Source of the DNA: Neobacillus mesonae
GTDB lineage: Bacteria > Bacillota > Bacilli > Bacillales > Cytobacillaceae
Length of the DNA: 64,000 nucleotides
Reading direction: 5' to 3'
NCBI RefSeq assembly: GCF_001636315.1
Contig: NZ_KV440949.1
Span: 5,660,084 to 5,724,083, forward strand
Shown here: piece by piece, positions 34,524 to 41,521 of the stretch
How positions within the stretch are numbered: position 1 is the first letter of the stretch
Layout: every line of letters starts with the position of its first letter
Translations under genes and position numbers: made by a program
Notes under the pieces: model-generated
Databases searched by the model: none
What the model was told of the DNA's origin: nothing
What the model saw: the letters and a program-made list of their open reading frames with translations, nothing else

Positions 34524-34946
34524 TTACTGATTTCCTGACATAACATCGAATGAGGCTTCTTCATCATTACTAATAGGCTTAATAATCTCATATTTCTTGT
34601 CTAAATTAACCTTATATAAAAGTTCATTGTTTAATGATTGATTTGAATAATCAGCAGTTTCAGCAGTATTGTATAAAATGCTTAATGTCTCACCGTTTTT
34701 TTCAACATTAAAATCAGTAAAATGTATTGCTTTTTCACCTTGTTTTACATTTGAACCATTCAAATATACATAAACAGCTTTTTGTTTTTCGAAGTAAAGA
34801 TGTACTCCATTTTCATCCTTTACATTATCAATAAACGATTTAATATCTTTACTAACCCTCCCATCACTTACTTCTGAAAAAGATAGTTTTGAACTACAAC
34901 CAGATAGCAAAGAGATAATTACAAGTAAGGATAGTAGCTTTTTCAT
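34524..34946 (-). CDS. Lipoprotein (140 residues)
   Basis: GGGGGTGTTG precedes the ATG. Signal peptide with lipobox (LLVIISLLSGCSSKL). The mature part is polar and beta-rich (GVHLYFEKQKAVYVYLNGSN) with an acidic end. Family not recognised. Single-gene cassette. Confidence 0.65.
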   Translation of the reverse strand: MKKLLSLLVIISLLSGCSSKLSFSEVSDGRVSKDIKSFIDNVKDENGVHLYFEKQKAVYVYLNGSNVKQGEKAIHFTDFNVEKNGETLSILYNTAETADYSNQSLNNELLYKVNLDKKYEIIKPISNDEEASFDVMSGNQ

Positions 34947-35009
34947 TTTACAACACCCCCATTTTTTGACTATTCATTTTATTCTAACACAAAAGTCCCT
35001 ATAAAATAT

Positions 35010-35088
35010 CCTTCTTGTTGAACTAAACTGCCCGTTAGTGAAAAACGTTCCTGTATATAACAGAAACGCACTTCATTAGTTGATTTTC
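35010..35088 (-). repeat. Cassette-array element 40
   Basis: S1 TTGAACTAAA-CTGCCC-GTTAGTGAAAAA, centre CGTTCCTGTATATAACAGAAACG, S2 CACTTCATTAGTTGATTTTC. Copy of element 15. Confidence 0.85.
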
Positions 35089-35092
35089 AATC

Positions 35093-35278
35093 TTAACGAA
35101 TTATCTCGTAAGGTTGGAAAAAAATATCATTAAAAAGAATGACTAAAATGATTATTAATAAAAGAATAGTTACAATCAATAAACTTTCTTTATTTTTATT
35201 TTTTTCGTGCACTCTTTTTTGTTTTATTTTTTGCTTATAATTTTCTTGAACTTGTTTCCTTTTAGCATTCATTCTCAT
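35093..35278 (-). CDS. Small membrane protein (61 residues)
   Basis: The ATG at 35278 lies seven bases after AGGTG. A highly basic N-terminus (MRMNAKRKQVQENYKQK, KQKRVHEKNKNK) precedes one helix (SLLIVTILLLIIILVILF) and NDIFFQPYEIIR. Intact relative of the broken copy at 14,702-14,862. No family recognised. Confidence 0.55.
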   Translation of the reverse strand: MRMNAKRKQVQENYKQKIKQKRVHEKNKNKESLLIVTILLLIIILVILFNDIFFQPYEIIR

Positions 35279-35326
35279 AAGAATCACCTTTTTGATTTAT
35301 GTAATTAACCTTCAAAAGATGGTCCC

Positions 35327-35360
35327 TGCCTCTACTAACGCACCCTTTTAGCTTAAGAAG
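35327..35360 (-). repeat. Array core S2 (element 41)
   Basis: GCCTCTACTAAC-GCACCC-TTTTAGCTTAAGAAG, preceded by CCTTCAAAAGATGGTCCC as at 14,895. Confidence 0.8.
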
Positions 35361-35395
35361 AAAAAAATAAACACTCCACTCGACATAATGTCTGC

Positions 35396-35734
35396 CTAAT
35401 TAACGACCTTCACTCCGACAACATTGTCGAACGCCACTTTCTCGAATTTGCCAGGCTCTACTTCAATCCGCAGTTCATTTGTAATAGGATCGACGTAATG
35501 AACACAACCAGTTATATCCCAAGTAAATCCGTCATCCCATATCTTCAGCGATACAGCATGACCGTATTCCATTGAGTAAATTATGCGAAGGTCAAACTCT
35601 TCTGCCTCATTTTCATCAATTATCGGTTTACTTATCCGCTCAGTACACCGCCAAAAGTTACGTTGTTTTTTTGCCAATTCAGGCAATTGAAATGCAGCCT
35701 GCCATTTAACCATCCCACGATCACGTATTGCCAT
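35396..35734 (-). CDS. YolD-like family protein
   Basis: 112 residues after AAAGGAGG. It begins MAIRDRGMVKWQAAFQLPEL, then VSLKIWDDGFTWDITGCVHY, both hallmarks of YolD-like proteins. In B. subtilis these genes often precede UvrX-type polymerases and are linked to DNA damage response; no polymerase is present here, so it seems to be a stand-alone cassette gene. Confidence 0.88.
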   Translation of the reverse strand: MAIRDRGMVKWQAAFQLPELAKKQRNFWRCTERISKPIIDENEAEEFDLRIIYSMEYGHAVSLKIWDDGFTWDITGCVHYVDPITNELRIEVEPGKFEKVAFDNVVGVKVVN

Positions 35735-35824
35735 ATAATAGCCTCCTTTGTTTATATTATATACGAACTAACGTTCTATATGCGAATAAAAATTAAAGAC
35801 CACTTTTACAGTAGTCCTTGGCTT

Positions 35825-35871
35825 ATTATTCGATTAAAGCTACCCTATAGATTAAGTACATACCTTCACAA
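35825..35871 (-). repeat. Array core S2 (element 42)
   Basis: TTCGATTAAA-GCTACCC-TATAGATTAAGTAC with the CCTTCACAAT tail; no S1 recognised. Confidence 0.65.
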
Positions 35872-35923
35872 TTTTTATTAATAAAGTATGTTAATTCCTA
35901 TTCCGAATTTATTGACCGACTGA

Positions 35924-36610
35924 CTAACTTTCGGAGTGGAAAGTAGTAGACTGTACCTTCTCACCAATATTCTGGTTACTTTGCCTCCACAAGCCTACCG
36001 CTATCCATAAACAACCTATGGCGACCAGAATTCCGTGGGTAATTCGCAGCGGCTGCCCACCGAAAAATTGCGGAATATATAATCCCATTCCTAAAGCGAA
36101 AGGAACACCACTCCATTTTGGGTACCTGCCAGACCTCCAAATTACGATAGCAAGTATAATCGCTGCAATGGCAAGTAGTAGTAGTCCTACAAGGAACATA
36201 ACGAGACCCGCGCCAGAACGGACGACAGTTGCTAAACTAATAAGGGTGGACGCTTGTAGCCTTATCGCCTCTTGCCCTATAGCGTGTAGACCGAACGTTT
36301 CCCCTCCGTAAAACGGCAAGGTTAAACCTGTTCCTATCAAACACAGCACGACCGCCCAATACGCAAGTGAGTTTACGGCCGTCCCTTGTAAAGAGTTATG
36401 AAGCCCAAGTAAACCTAGTGGTAGTAGTGTAAAAGCGACAATGGCTAGTATATGTGCCACTAGCCAATCGGTGGAGGCGAAAGCTGTGGCACCTTGCAAG
36501 GATGTTTCATCTGAAAAAGGTCGTATCGTTGGATAAAGTACAAACAAGATTCCAGAAATCACGAGAGATGAAGCACCAAGGCGCATTCGTAACAATTTGG
36601 GTACTGGCAT
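35924..36610 (-). CDS. Membrane protein with about seven helices (228 residues)
   Basis: GGAGGAAGATCCT precedes the ATG. Six or seven hydrophobic helices, e.g. ASSLVISGILFVLYPTIRPF and AHILAIVAFTLLPLGLLGLH, with a polar C-terminal tail. It looks like a DUF998-type or similar integral membrane protein, not assigned. GC content is somewhat higher than neighbours. Confidence 0.5.
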   Translation of the reverse strand: MPVPKLLRMRLGASSLVISGILFVLYPTIRPFSDETSLQGATAFASTDWLVAHILAIVAFTLLPLGLLGLHNSLQGTAVNSLAYWAVVLCLIGTGLTLPFYGGETFGLHAIGQEAIRLQASTLISLATVVRSGAGLVMFLVGLLLLAIAAIILAIVIWRSGRYPKWSGVPFALGMGLYIPQFFGGQPLRITHGILVAIGCLWIAVGLWRQSNQNIGEKVQSTTFHSES

Positions 36611-36813
36611 AGGATCTTCCTCCTTCGTTTGGATGTTCGATATAAATATGCATTAAAGAAAAGTAAGGTTAACTAATTACAAAGTTGATAATATATCCTG
36701 ATTTTATATTAATTCAACTATTCAGATAATTGTGTGGTTTTATGTAAAAATTAAATTAAGTTTTTCTCTCATTGGATTAATTCGGAGTCAACCATTGCTT
36801 TTGTTAACTGATT

Positions 36814-36895
36814 CACCTTCTGTCATCTTTTAGGTGAAGAACAAAAGGAATTGCTGCGGTCGCCTTAGCAATCCCGTTTTTTAACCATCAAGGTT
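36814..36895 (-). repeat. Decayed array element 43
   Basis: Worn S1 (CACCTTCTGTCATCTTTTAGGTGAAG), hairpin GGAATTGCTGCGGTCGCCTTAGCAATCC in two halves, S2 nearly lost. Confidence 0.5.
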
Positions 36896-37280
36896 AGACG
36901 GTTTCTCGCGGAAAAAAATATCTAAAAGGTAGCATCAATCCCAGGAGAGATATAACAATGAAAAAAACTTGATGGATATGATCATTCCCTGGCGGCAGTC
37001 CGCCAACCAAGTGCAAAGTCCAAAAGGTGGGATAATACCAGAGTGTAAGCCACGCCAATCTTTCTTTTCTTCTATACGACGTAAGAGTTATCACTATACC
37101 GAAAAACCCCATTCCTGTCGTTGCAACACCAAGAGCTCGAAGCAATCCTAAATCATATGGACCTGCAATCCTTGGATACGTGACAACTAATATTCCAAAG
37201 ATCAAGATCCCAATTCCATTAAATAGAAGAAACATCCAGCTGATTCTTAGAAGAACAGTCTGCTCTTTAAATTTTGCCAA
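36894..37280 (-). CDS. Membrane protein with four helices (about 128 residues)
   Basis: The frame reaches back to 37325; a TTG at 37280 with GGGTG upstream is the best start. Helices include ISWMFLLFNGIGILIFGILV and VFFIVISLLGLMLPFRYFF. No family recognised. It lies between elements 43 and 44. Confidence 0.45.
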   Translation of the reverse strand: MAKFKEQTVLLRISWMFLLFNGIGILIFGILVVTYPRIAGPYDLGLLRALGVATTGMGFFGIVITLTSYRRKERLAWLTLWYYPTFWTLHLVGGLPPGNDHIHQVFFIVISLLGLMLPFRYFFPRETV

Positions 37281-37358
37281 ATCCGAACACCCTTTGCCCG
37301 TTTTTAGTTCAATAATTTTTAACATAGTCGGTTTATTAGAGTCTACTATGTCTAATTA

Positions 37359-37448
37359 ACTTTTATAACCTGGGACATTTGCTCAATAAGAAAAATGACT
37401 GCCGTAACAATTTTGCTCTATAACATAAGCACCCATTAGTTGAACAAG
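37359..37448 (-). repeat. Cassette-array element 44
   Basis: S1 TTATAACCTGGGACATTTGCTCAATAAG (worn), centre AAAATGACTGCCGTAACAATTTTG, S2 AACATAA-GCACCC-ATTAGTTGAACAAG. Confidence 0.75.
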
Positions 37449-37563
37449 AAAAAATGACTGCCGATAAGACAAGTATATCTTGAACCAACATAGTGAGTAA
37501 AACTACTTCAACTGGGTAGTATATGTTTGGGATGGTGTGCTTTCATCATCAGCATATTCCCCA

Positions 37564-37896
37564 TTAATAAACAAGGAAGTGAATAGATGAATCAGAGTAA
37601 CGAACGCTGTTATTGCAGTTATATTCTTCAATAAAATCACCATCGACACTATGGGAAACATTAATTTTTTCTCCATCAAACGTTAATGTCCTGACTCCCC
37701 GTTGCCCTTCAATCCCATATTGCACATAGTTAATTTTAGTTTTATTATGATCGTTTACATTTTCAACAAATCTATTTAATCCTTCTAAATTTTGAATGTC
37801 ATTGTGTTTGTTTATTACTTCTTCAATATTATAATTTTTTGATTCGCAACCTATTACAATAAATAGAAACATTAAGCCAATAAAAACACGCCACAT
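37564..37896 (-). CDS. DUF4362-type lipoprotein, 3' end altered
   Basis: ATG 37896 after GGAGG. Lipobox in LMFLFIVIGCESK. The domain shows NIEEVINKHNDIQNLEGLN and INVSHSVDGDFIEEYNC, as in the DUF4362 gene at 1,855. The usual end is missing: after EEYNC the frame reads NNSVRYSDSSIHFLVY. In the next frame a clean tail AITAFVTLIHLFTSLFINGE continues to TAG at 37,510, so two genes seem fused here. Confidence 0.55.
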   Translation of the reverse strand: MWRVFIGLMFLFIVIGCESKNYNIEEVINKHNDIQNLEGLNRFVENVNDHNKTKINYVQYGIEGQRGVRTLTFDGEKINVSHSVDGDFIEEYNCNNSVRYSDSSIHFLVY

Positions 37897-37955
37897 TTTT
37901 ATTTTCCTCCCCCCACCTAATTTAGACAATTTTCCCCCTCAAAAGTTCCAAAAAC

Positions 37956-38060
37956 CTTGTTAAACTAAACTGCCCCGTTAATCGAATAAGAAAAGGCTGC
38001 CGCAGCAGCCAATCTTATTTAATTCAAGCACCCGTTTGTTTAAGTGTAATATTTCACAAC
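37956..38060 (-). repeat. Cassette-array element 45
   Basis: S1 GTTAAACTAAA-CTGCCCC-GTTAATCGAATAAG, hairpin GGCTGCCGCAGCAGCC followed on the minus strand by TTTT, S2 TTCAA-GCACCC-GTTTGTTTAAGTG with ATTTCACAAC tail. Confidence 0.9.
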
Positions 38061-38062
38061 TA

Positions 38063-38136
38063 TTATTTTCTTAAAGAACATTCATTTTCATCCTTATCCA
38101 TTACCTCTATTATTTTATCCAATTTCTTTTCAAGTT
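38063..38136 (-). pseudogene. Gene remnant in a 70-base cassette
   Basis: The minus strand reads QLEKKLDKIIEVMDKDENEC then SLRK and stop, with its upstream end cut at the core of element 46. It is too short to be more than the tail of a coiled-coil protein, or a 12-residue peptide from ATG 38101. Confidence 0.35.
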
Positions 38137-38222
38137 GTACTAACCTGCCCCGTTAGTACAATTACTTTAACAAAAATAAATGATAATCCTTCTTGGCTCA
38201 TCGCACCTATTAGTGTAATAAG
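38128..38222 (-). repeat. Cassette-array element 46
   Basis: S1 has matched arms GTACTAAC and GTTAGTAC around CTGCCCC, centre AAATAAATGATAATCCTTC, S2 GCTCATC-GCACCT-ATTAGTGTAATAAGG. Confidence 0.85.
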
Positions 38223-38276
38223 GTTTAAACTTCTTCCTGATATATCTCTGATTTTATCGGCTTTAGATTCAATGGT

Positions 38277-38358
38277 ATTTTAAACTCCTGAAGGTTAATA
38301 AACAAAAATGCTGCAATTAGCAGCCGAATCTTCAATTAATGCACCCTAATTGAAGAAG
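38277..38358 (-). repeat. Cassette-array element 47
   Basis: S1 TTTTAAACTCCTGAAGGTTAATAAAC, hairpin TGCTGCAATTAGCAGC, S2 TTCAATTAAT-GCACCC-TAATTGAAGAAG. The 50 bases between elements 46 and 47 hold only a 15-codon tail ending at 38224. Confidence 0.8.
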
Positions 38359-38385
38359 ATTATCATCATTTATGCAAAACTATTT

Positions 38386-38637
38386 CTAATGAATTGAACT
38401 TAATGGAGTATGTTTTTCCCATTTCCCTTGTAAATTTCCCCAATAATCTCCAGTTTGTTTATCAAAAATCATATCGTAATCATCCGACGTTTTGATATAT
38501 TCATAACGATTTTGTTCTTGTTGTATCTTTACGACATCATCTTTTTTGAATTTTAAAGATTGTGAAATAAACCAAGAACCTAGAACTATACATAGCCCCA
38601 AAAAAATAATAGAAAAAGCCATTAGGTTTTTATTCAT
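38386..38637 (-). CDS. Single-helix membrane protein (83 residues)
   Basis: ATG 38637 follows GGGGTAGTT. One N-terminal helix (MAFSIIFLGLCIVLGSWFI) and an outer polar domain with KKDDVVKIQQEQNRYEYIK and DKQTGDYWGNLQGKWEKH. The DYWGNLQGKW part resembles the tails of small Bacillus membrane-anchored proteins. Function unknown. Confidence 0.55.
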   Translation of the reverse strand: MNKNLMAFSIIFLGLCIVLGSWFISQSLKFKKDDVVKIQQEQNRYEYIKTSDDYDMIFDKQTGDYWGNLQGKWEKHTPLSSIH

Positions 38638-38692
38638 AACTACCCCTATATTTTCCCTTTTTAAAGTCATATTCCACAACATTAATCATTAT

Positions 38693-38785
38693 TCCTTCTT
38701 CAACTAAACTGCCCTTTAGTTGAAGAAGAAAAAGATGGTATCTCTATGGAATCCCATCTTTAAGTAAAGCCCCCGTTCCATATAG
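38693..38785 (-). repeat. Cassette-array element 48 (perfect palindromic S1)
   Basis: S1 at 38695-38728 is a perfect inverted repeat: 14-base arm CTTCTTCAACTAAA, spacer CTGCCC, and the exact complement arm. Hairpin AAGATGGTATCTCTATGGAA with CCATCTT, then S2 TAAGTAAA-GCCCCC-GTTCCATATAG. Confidence 0.92.
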
Positions 38786-38793
38786 AGATTACA

Positions 38794-39039
38794 TTATTTA
38801 TTTCCCTTTAAAAAACCAAAAACTAAAAGTAATAACCCGATTAGGAAAAAAAACCAAACAAAAAAGTTATCAAAAAAACCAGGATAATATTGATTTCCCA
38901 CTGAAGAGCCGCTATAAGAAGCAAATCCAGCATCAGTAATACCTACTGCCAGCCTTTCTGCAATTCTTTCAGCAGTAAAGAATAATCCACTAAGTGAAAT
39001 AAATATTGTCCCCATTATCCAATAATTATTTTGCCTCAT
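38794..39039 (-). CDS. Small membrane protein (81 residues)
   Basis: GGGGGATTTGT precedes the ATG. Helix 1 YWIMGTIFISLSGLFFTAE, an outer loop with GYASYSGSSVG-like residues (FASYSGSSVGNQYYPGFF) and helix 2 FFVWFFFLIGLLLLVFGFL. No family recognised. Single-gene cassette. Confidence 0.55.
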   Translation of the reverse strand: MRQNNYWIMGTIFISLSGLFFTAERIAERLAVGITDAGFASYSGSSVGNQYYPGFFDNFFVWFFFLIGLLLLVFGFLKGNK

Positions 39040-39084
39040 ACAAATCCCCCATTTTTTAAACTTGTATTTCTCGCCATTAAAGTC

Positions 39085-39176
39085 TTACTTCTCCTAGACT
39101 AACCTGCCAGTTAGTTCTATAACTTCAACAAAAAGGGCGTTAATCCTTTCTGGAATAACGCACCCTTAAGTCGAGC
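39085..39176 (-). repeat. Cassette-array element 49
   Basis: S1 CTAGACTAAC-CTGCCA-GTTAGTTCTATAAC, centre AAAAGGGCGTTAATCCTTTC, S2 GAATAAC-GCACCC-TTAAGTCGAGC. Confidence 0.85.
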
Positions 39177-39253
39177 ATTTTTATCAATTTATTTTTTTAA
39201 CTTAAAAAGGGGTAGTACCAGCGAAGCTGACACCACCCGCAATGTAGATGTAA

Positions 39254-39400
39254 TTAAATGGGGAATAATTTATTGATGACCTCGTTATATCCCTGCTGGG
39301 CATCGGTGATTGCAAGCTTTGAATAGACCTCCAAGGACTTGCGGCCATGCCCCTGCCCGTTTCCACTCCGTCCAACCAACTCCGCATCACGTCATGGTTC
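39254..39400 (-). pseudogene. C-terminal remnant of a different tyrosine integrase
   Basis: The minus strand reads GHGRKSLEVYSKLAITDAQQ and then GYNEVINKLFPI and stop at 39254. VYSKL with ADAQ-type continuation is the catalytic-Tyr end of XerC/phage-type integrases that act on long arrays of repeats. It is not related closely to the four array recombinases. GC-rich like the following gene, so both may have arrived together. Confidence 0.6.
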
Positions 39401-39467
39401 TGCCCCAATAAGTTCGATGAAATTCACCGGCCTCTTTTTAAACGAACGACGAACCGCGGGCTCGGTG

Positions 39468-40712
39468 TCAGTCTTCGATTGCCTGGTAGACCATAGTCCA
39501 GAAGTCGTGGATAAGCCGCGCTGAATCCGGAGTGGACGCCCCAACCTGGGTGAGCAGGATTCCGATGAGCTGTTTGTCCGGGTCAGCGTACGTCGCGGTG
39601 CCGCTTCCGCCGTCCCAGCCGAACTGGCCGATGGACGCGTAGTCACCACGGTAGGTGCGCACCGCCATCCCGAAGCCCCAGCCGCCGTGCTGCCCTTGGC
39701 CGAATGACACATGGACGTTGTTGTGAGCCATGGCGTTTCGGGCGGCTTGTTGCTCGGGCGTGAGGCGGTTGGTGGTCATCAGCTGGACGGCGGGCCGGGA
39801 TAGGATCCGTTCGCTCCCGTGCATCCCGTTATTCAGCAGCATCTGGAAGTAGGCGTGGTAGTCGTCGACGGTGGAGACCAGTCCGCCGCCGCCGCCCTGG
39901 AACGCTGGAGGCTGGCTGTGGCGTCCCCCCTTGGCCTCGTCCCACACTATGAACTCTCCGGTCTGCGGGTCGGGGGCGTAGAGGGTTGGCAGCCGATCAA
40001 TCTTGTCGGCGGGCACGTGGAAACCGGTGTCCTTCATGCCCAGGGGGTCGAAGATGCGTTCGCGCAGGAACGTCTCAAACGACTGGCCCGTGACCCTGGC
40101 GACAAGCACGCCGAGTAGATCGTTGCCGATGTGGTACTGCCATCGCTCTCCGGGATGGTGCATTAGCGGAAGCGCGCCAAGGCGGCGCATCCACTCATCC
40201 GGCTCGGGCACCTGCACCGGTAGATTGGGCGTGAGCCCCTGCTCGAAGATCGCGTTCATGATCGGAGTGCCCAGCGAGGTCATATCCATGCCGAGCCCGA
40301 AAGTGGAGGTCAGCAGGTCCCGTACGGTGATCGGCCGCCGCGCCGGCACGGTATCGTCCAGCGGGCCGTCGATTCGCTTCAGCACCCGCCGGTCGGCGAG
40401 TTCCGGCAGCCACTGCTCTACCAGGTCATCCAGCCGCAGTCTGCACTCGTCGAGCAGGACCATCGCCGCCGCGATCGTAACCGGCTTGGACGTCGAGGCC
40501 ATCCGGAAGATCGTGTCCCGGCGCATCTGCGCACCACCGTCATGGCACATCGTCCCGATCGCTTCGACGTACTTCTCATCGTACCGGCTGACCAGGGCGA
40601 CGAGCCCAGGAATCTTCCCGGATTCGACATACCGTGCCAGCACGTCGCGCATTCTGCGCAACCCTGTTTCGGAGAAGCCGCTGTTGCTTTGTCCCGTTGT
40701 AATCTTCTTCAT
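39468..40712 (-). CDS. Serine hydrolase (class C beta-lactamase/esterase family)
   Basis: 414 residues after AGAGAGGG. The SxxK motif is STSK at 73-76; a Tyr motif WQYHIGNDLLG stands near 190 and HGGWGFGMAV near 345. Layout and the DLLTSTFGLGMDM and VSTVDDYHAYFQMLL blocks fit esterase-type penicillin-binding proteins (EstB-like) more than resistance enzymes. The gene is far richer in GC than its surroundings, with long ORFs on all frames, which points to transfer from a high-GC donor. Not a typical small cassette. Confidence 0.85.
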   Translation of the reverse strand: MKKITTGQSNSGFSETGLRRMRDVLARYVESGKIPGLVALVSRYDEKYVEAIGTMCHDGGAQMRRDTIFRMASTSKPVTIAAAMVLLDECRLRLDDLVEQWLPELADRRVLKRIDGPLDDTVPARRPITVRDLLTSTFGLGMDMTSLGTPIMNAIFEQGLTPNLPVQVPEPDEWMRRLGALPLMHHPGERWQYHIGNDLLGVLVARVTGQSFETFLRERIFDPLGMKDTGFHVPADKIDRLPTLYAPDPQTGEFIVWDEAKGGRHSQPPAFQGGGGGLVSTVDDYHAYFQMLLNNGMHGSERILSRPAVQLMTTNRLTPEQQAARNAMAHNNVHVSFGQGQHGGWGFGMAVRTYRGDYASIGQFGWDGGSGTATYADPDKQLIGILLTQVGASTPDSARLIHDFWTMVYQAIED

Positions 40713-40782
40713 TTGGTTTCCCTCTCTTTACTTTTTTATCTGCCCTATGGATATGTCCTGCGCTTAGCATAGAGCTAATTGT

Positions 40783-40911
40783 TCATCGGACGATTATTCT
40801 CGGTTTTATTAAATCAAAGTCACCATTATTCCGTAAGTAAGCTTCTTTGACAACCGTTGTCTTGCCCGCCCTATTGGAGCCGAGCAGGGCGAAAAAACTG
40901 ACCTTATCCAT
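40783..40911 (-). pseudogene. ABC transporter ATPase remnant
   Basis: 42 codons from ATG 40911 to TGA 40783. FFALLGSNRAGKTTVVKEAY carries a Walker A (GSNRAGKT), like the first part of an ABC ATPase; everything else is gone. Confidence 0.55.
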
Positions 40912-40966
40912 TTAAGCTCCCACTTTCACATTACCTAATTATGTATATTATGTAAGTGAATACATA

Positions 40967-41355
40967 TTCCTTCTTCAACTATCCTGCCCTTATCTACAGT
41001 ATGTTTTTTCACCGTATTTATCGTATTTTAAGATACTAAATATGCGAAAATTTATCTTTGTGGAAGCATTATCTACAGTAATTATTTATCGTATTCAACG
41101 TACACAAACATAGGACTTTACTTGGAGAAGTGGGTATGATAGGCTCGTTTGCCAGATGAAACAACTGCTTCAGCCTTTCAAGACAAATCGTACCCACAGA
41201 GGCTCCAAGTCAAGTCCTTAAACACCTTATCAATGGATACATATAGTCAATGATAAAAGGGCTATTCTATCAACCTTTTTATGAGGGTACTGTAGATAAG
41301 GGCAGGTTACTTGAATAAAGAAAAGCGACAATTCCATTTGAAAAGTCGCCCAAGT
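40967..41355 (-). repeat. Cassette-array element 50, split by an insertion
   Basis: Left part CCTTCTTCAACTATCCTGCCC (first 20 bases kept to 40986, CCC to 40989) and right part GGTTACTTGAATAAAG (from 41305), then the centre AAAAGCGACAATTCCATTTG with AAAAGTCGCC. The insertion lies in the spacer. Confidence 0.8.
40983..41306. mobile_element. 324-bp element with 19-bp inverted ends
   Basis: Ends CCTGCCCTTATCTACAGTA and its exact complement. Inside, a second copy of ATTATCTACAGTA lies at about 41,070, and a long imperfect palindrome built on AGGACTT...CTTGGAG...GGGTA lies at 41,111-41,220. No reading frame for a transposase. It looks like a MITE or a non-coding structured element. The outer seven bases of each end coincide with S1 spacer sequence, so the true border may be TTATCTACAGTA. 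No direct target duplication was seen. Confidence 0.65.
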
Positions 41356-41383
41356 TCATTATTTTTTTAAAACCTTAGCTAAT

Positions 41384-41455
41384 TTAAATAACGAGAATTC
41401 CCAAACCTACTGTAAGAGCTAATATAAAAATAGGCATCAGTATATTTGCTATCAT
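41384..41455 (-). CDS. Very small membrane peptide (23 residues)
   Basis: AAGGATGATGTTCG precedes ATG 41455. The peptide MIANILMPIFILALTVGLGI then LVI is one hydrophobic helix. It is the only frame in this cassette, between elements 50 and 51. Function unknown. Confidence 0.4.
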   Translation of the reverse strand: MIANILMPIFILALTVGLGILVI

Positions 41456-41521
41456 CGAACATCATCCTTCACTGGATATTTGGGTTAATTTTACCACTAT
41501 TTCCATTGCTTGTGTTCCGAA

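Noticed and set aside
39819..40767. Long frames antisense to the serine hydrolase
   Set aside because: They are shadows that high GC content keeps open; the minus-strand protein has the full family motifs.
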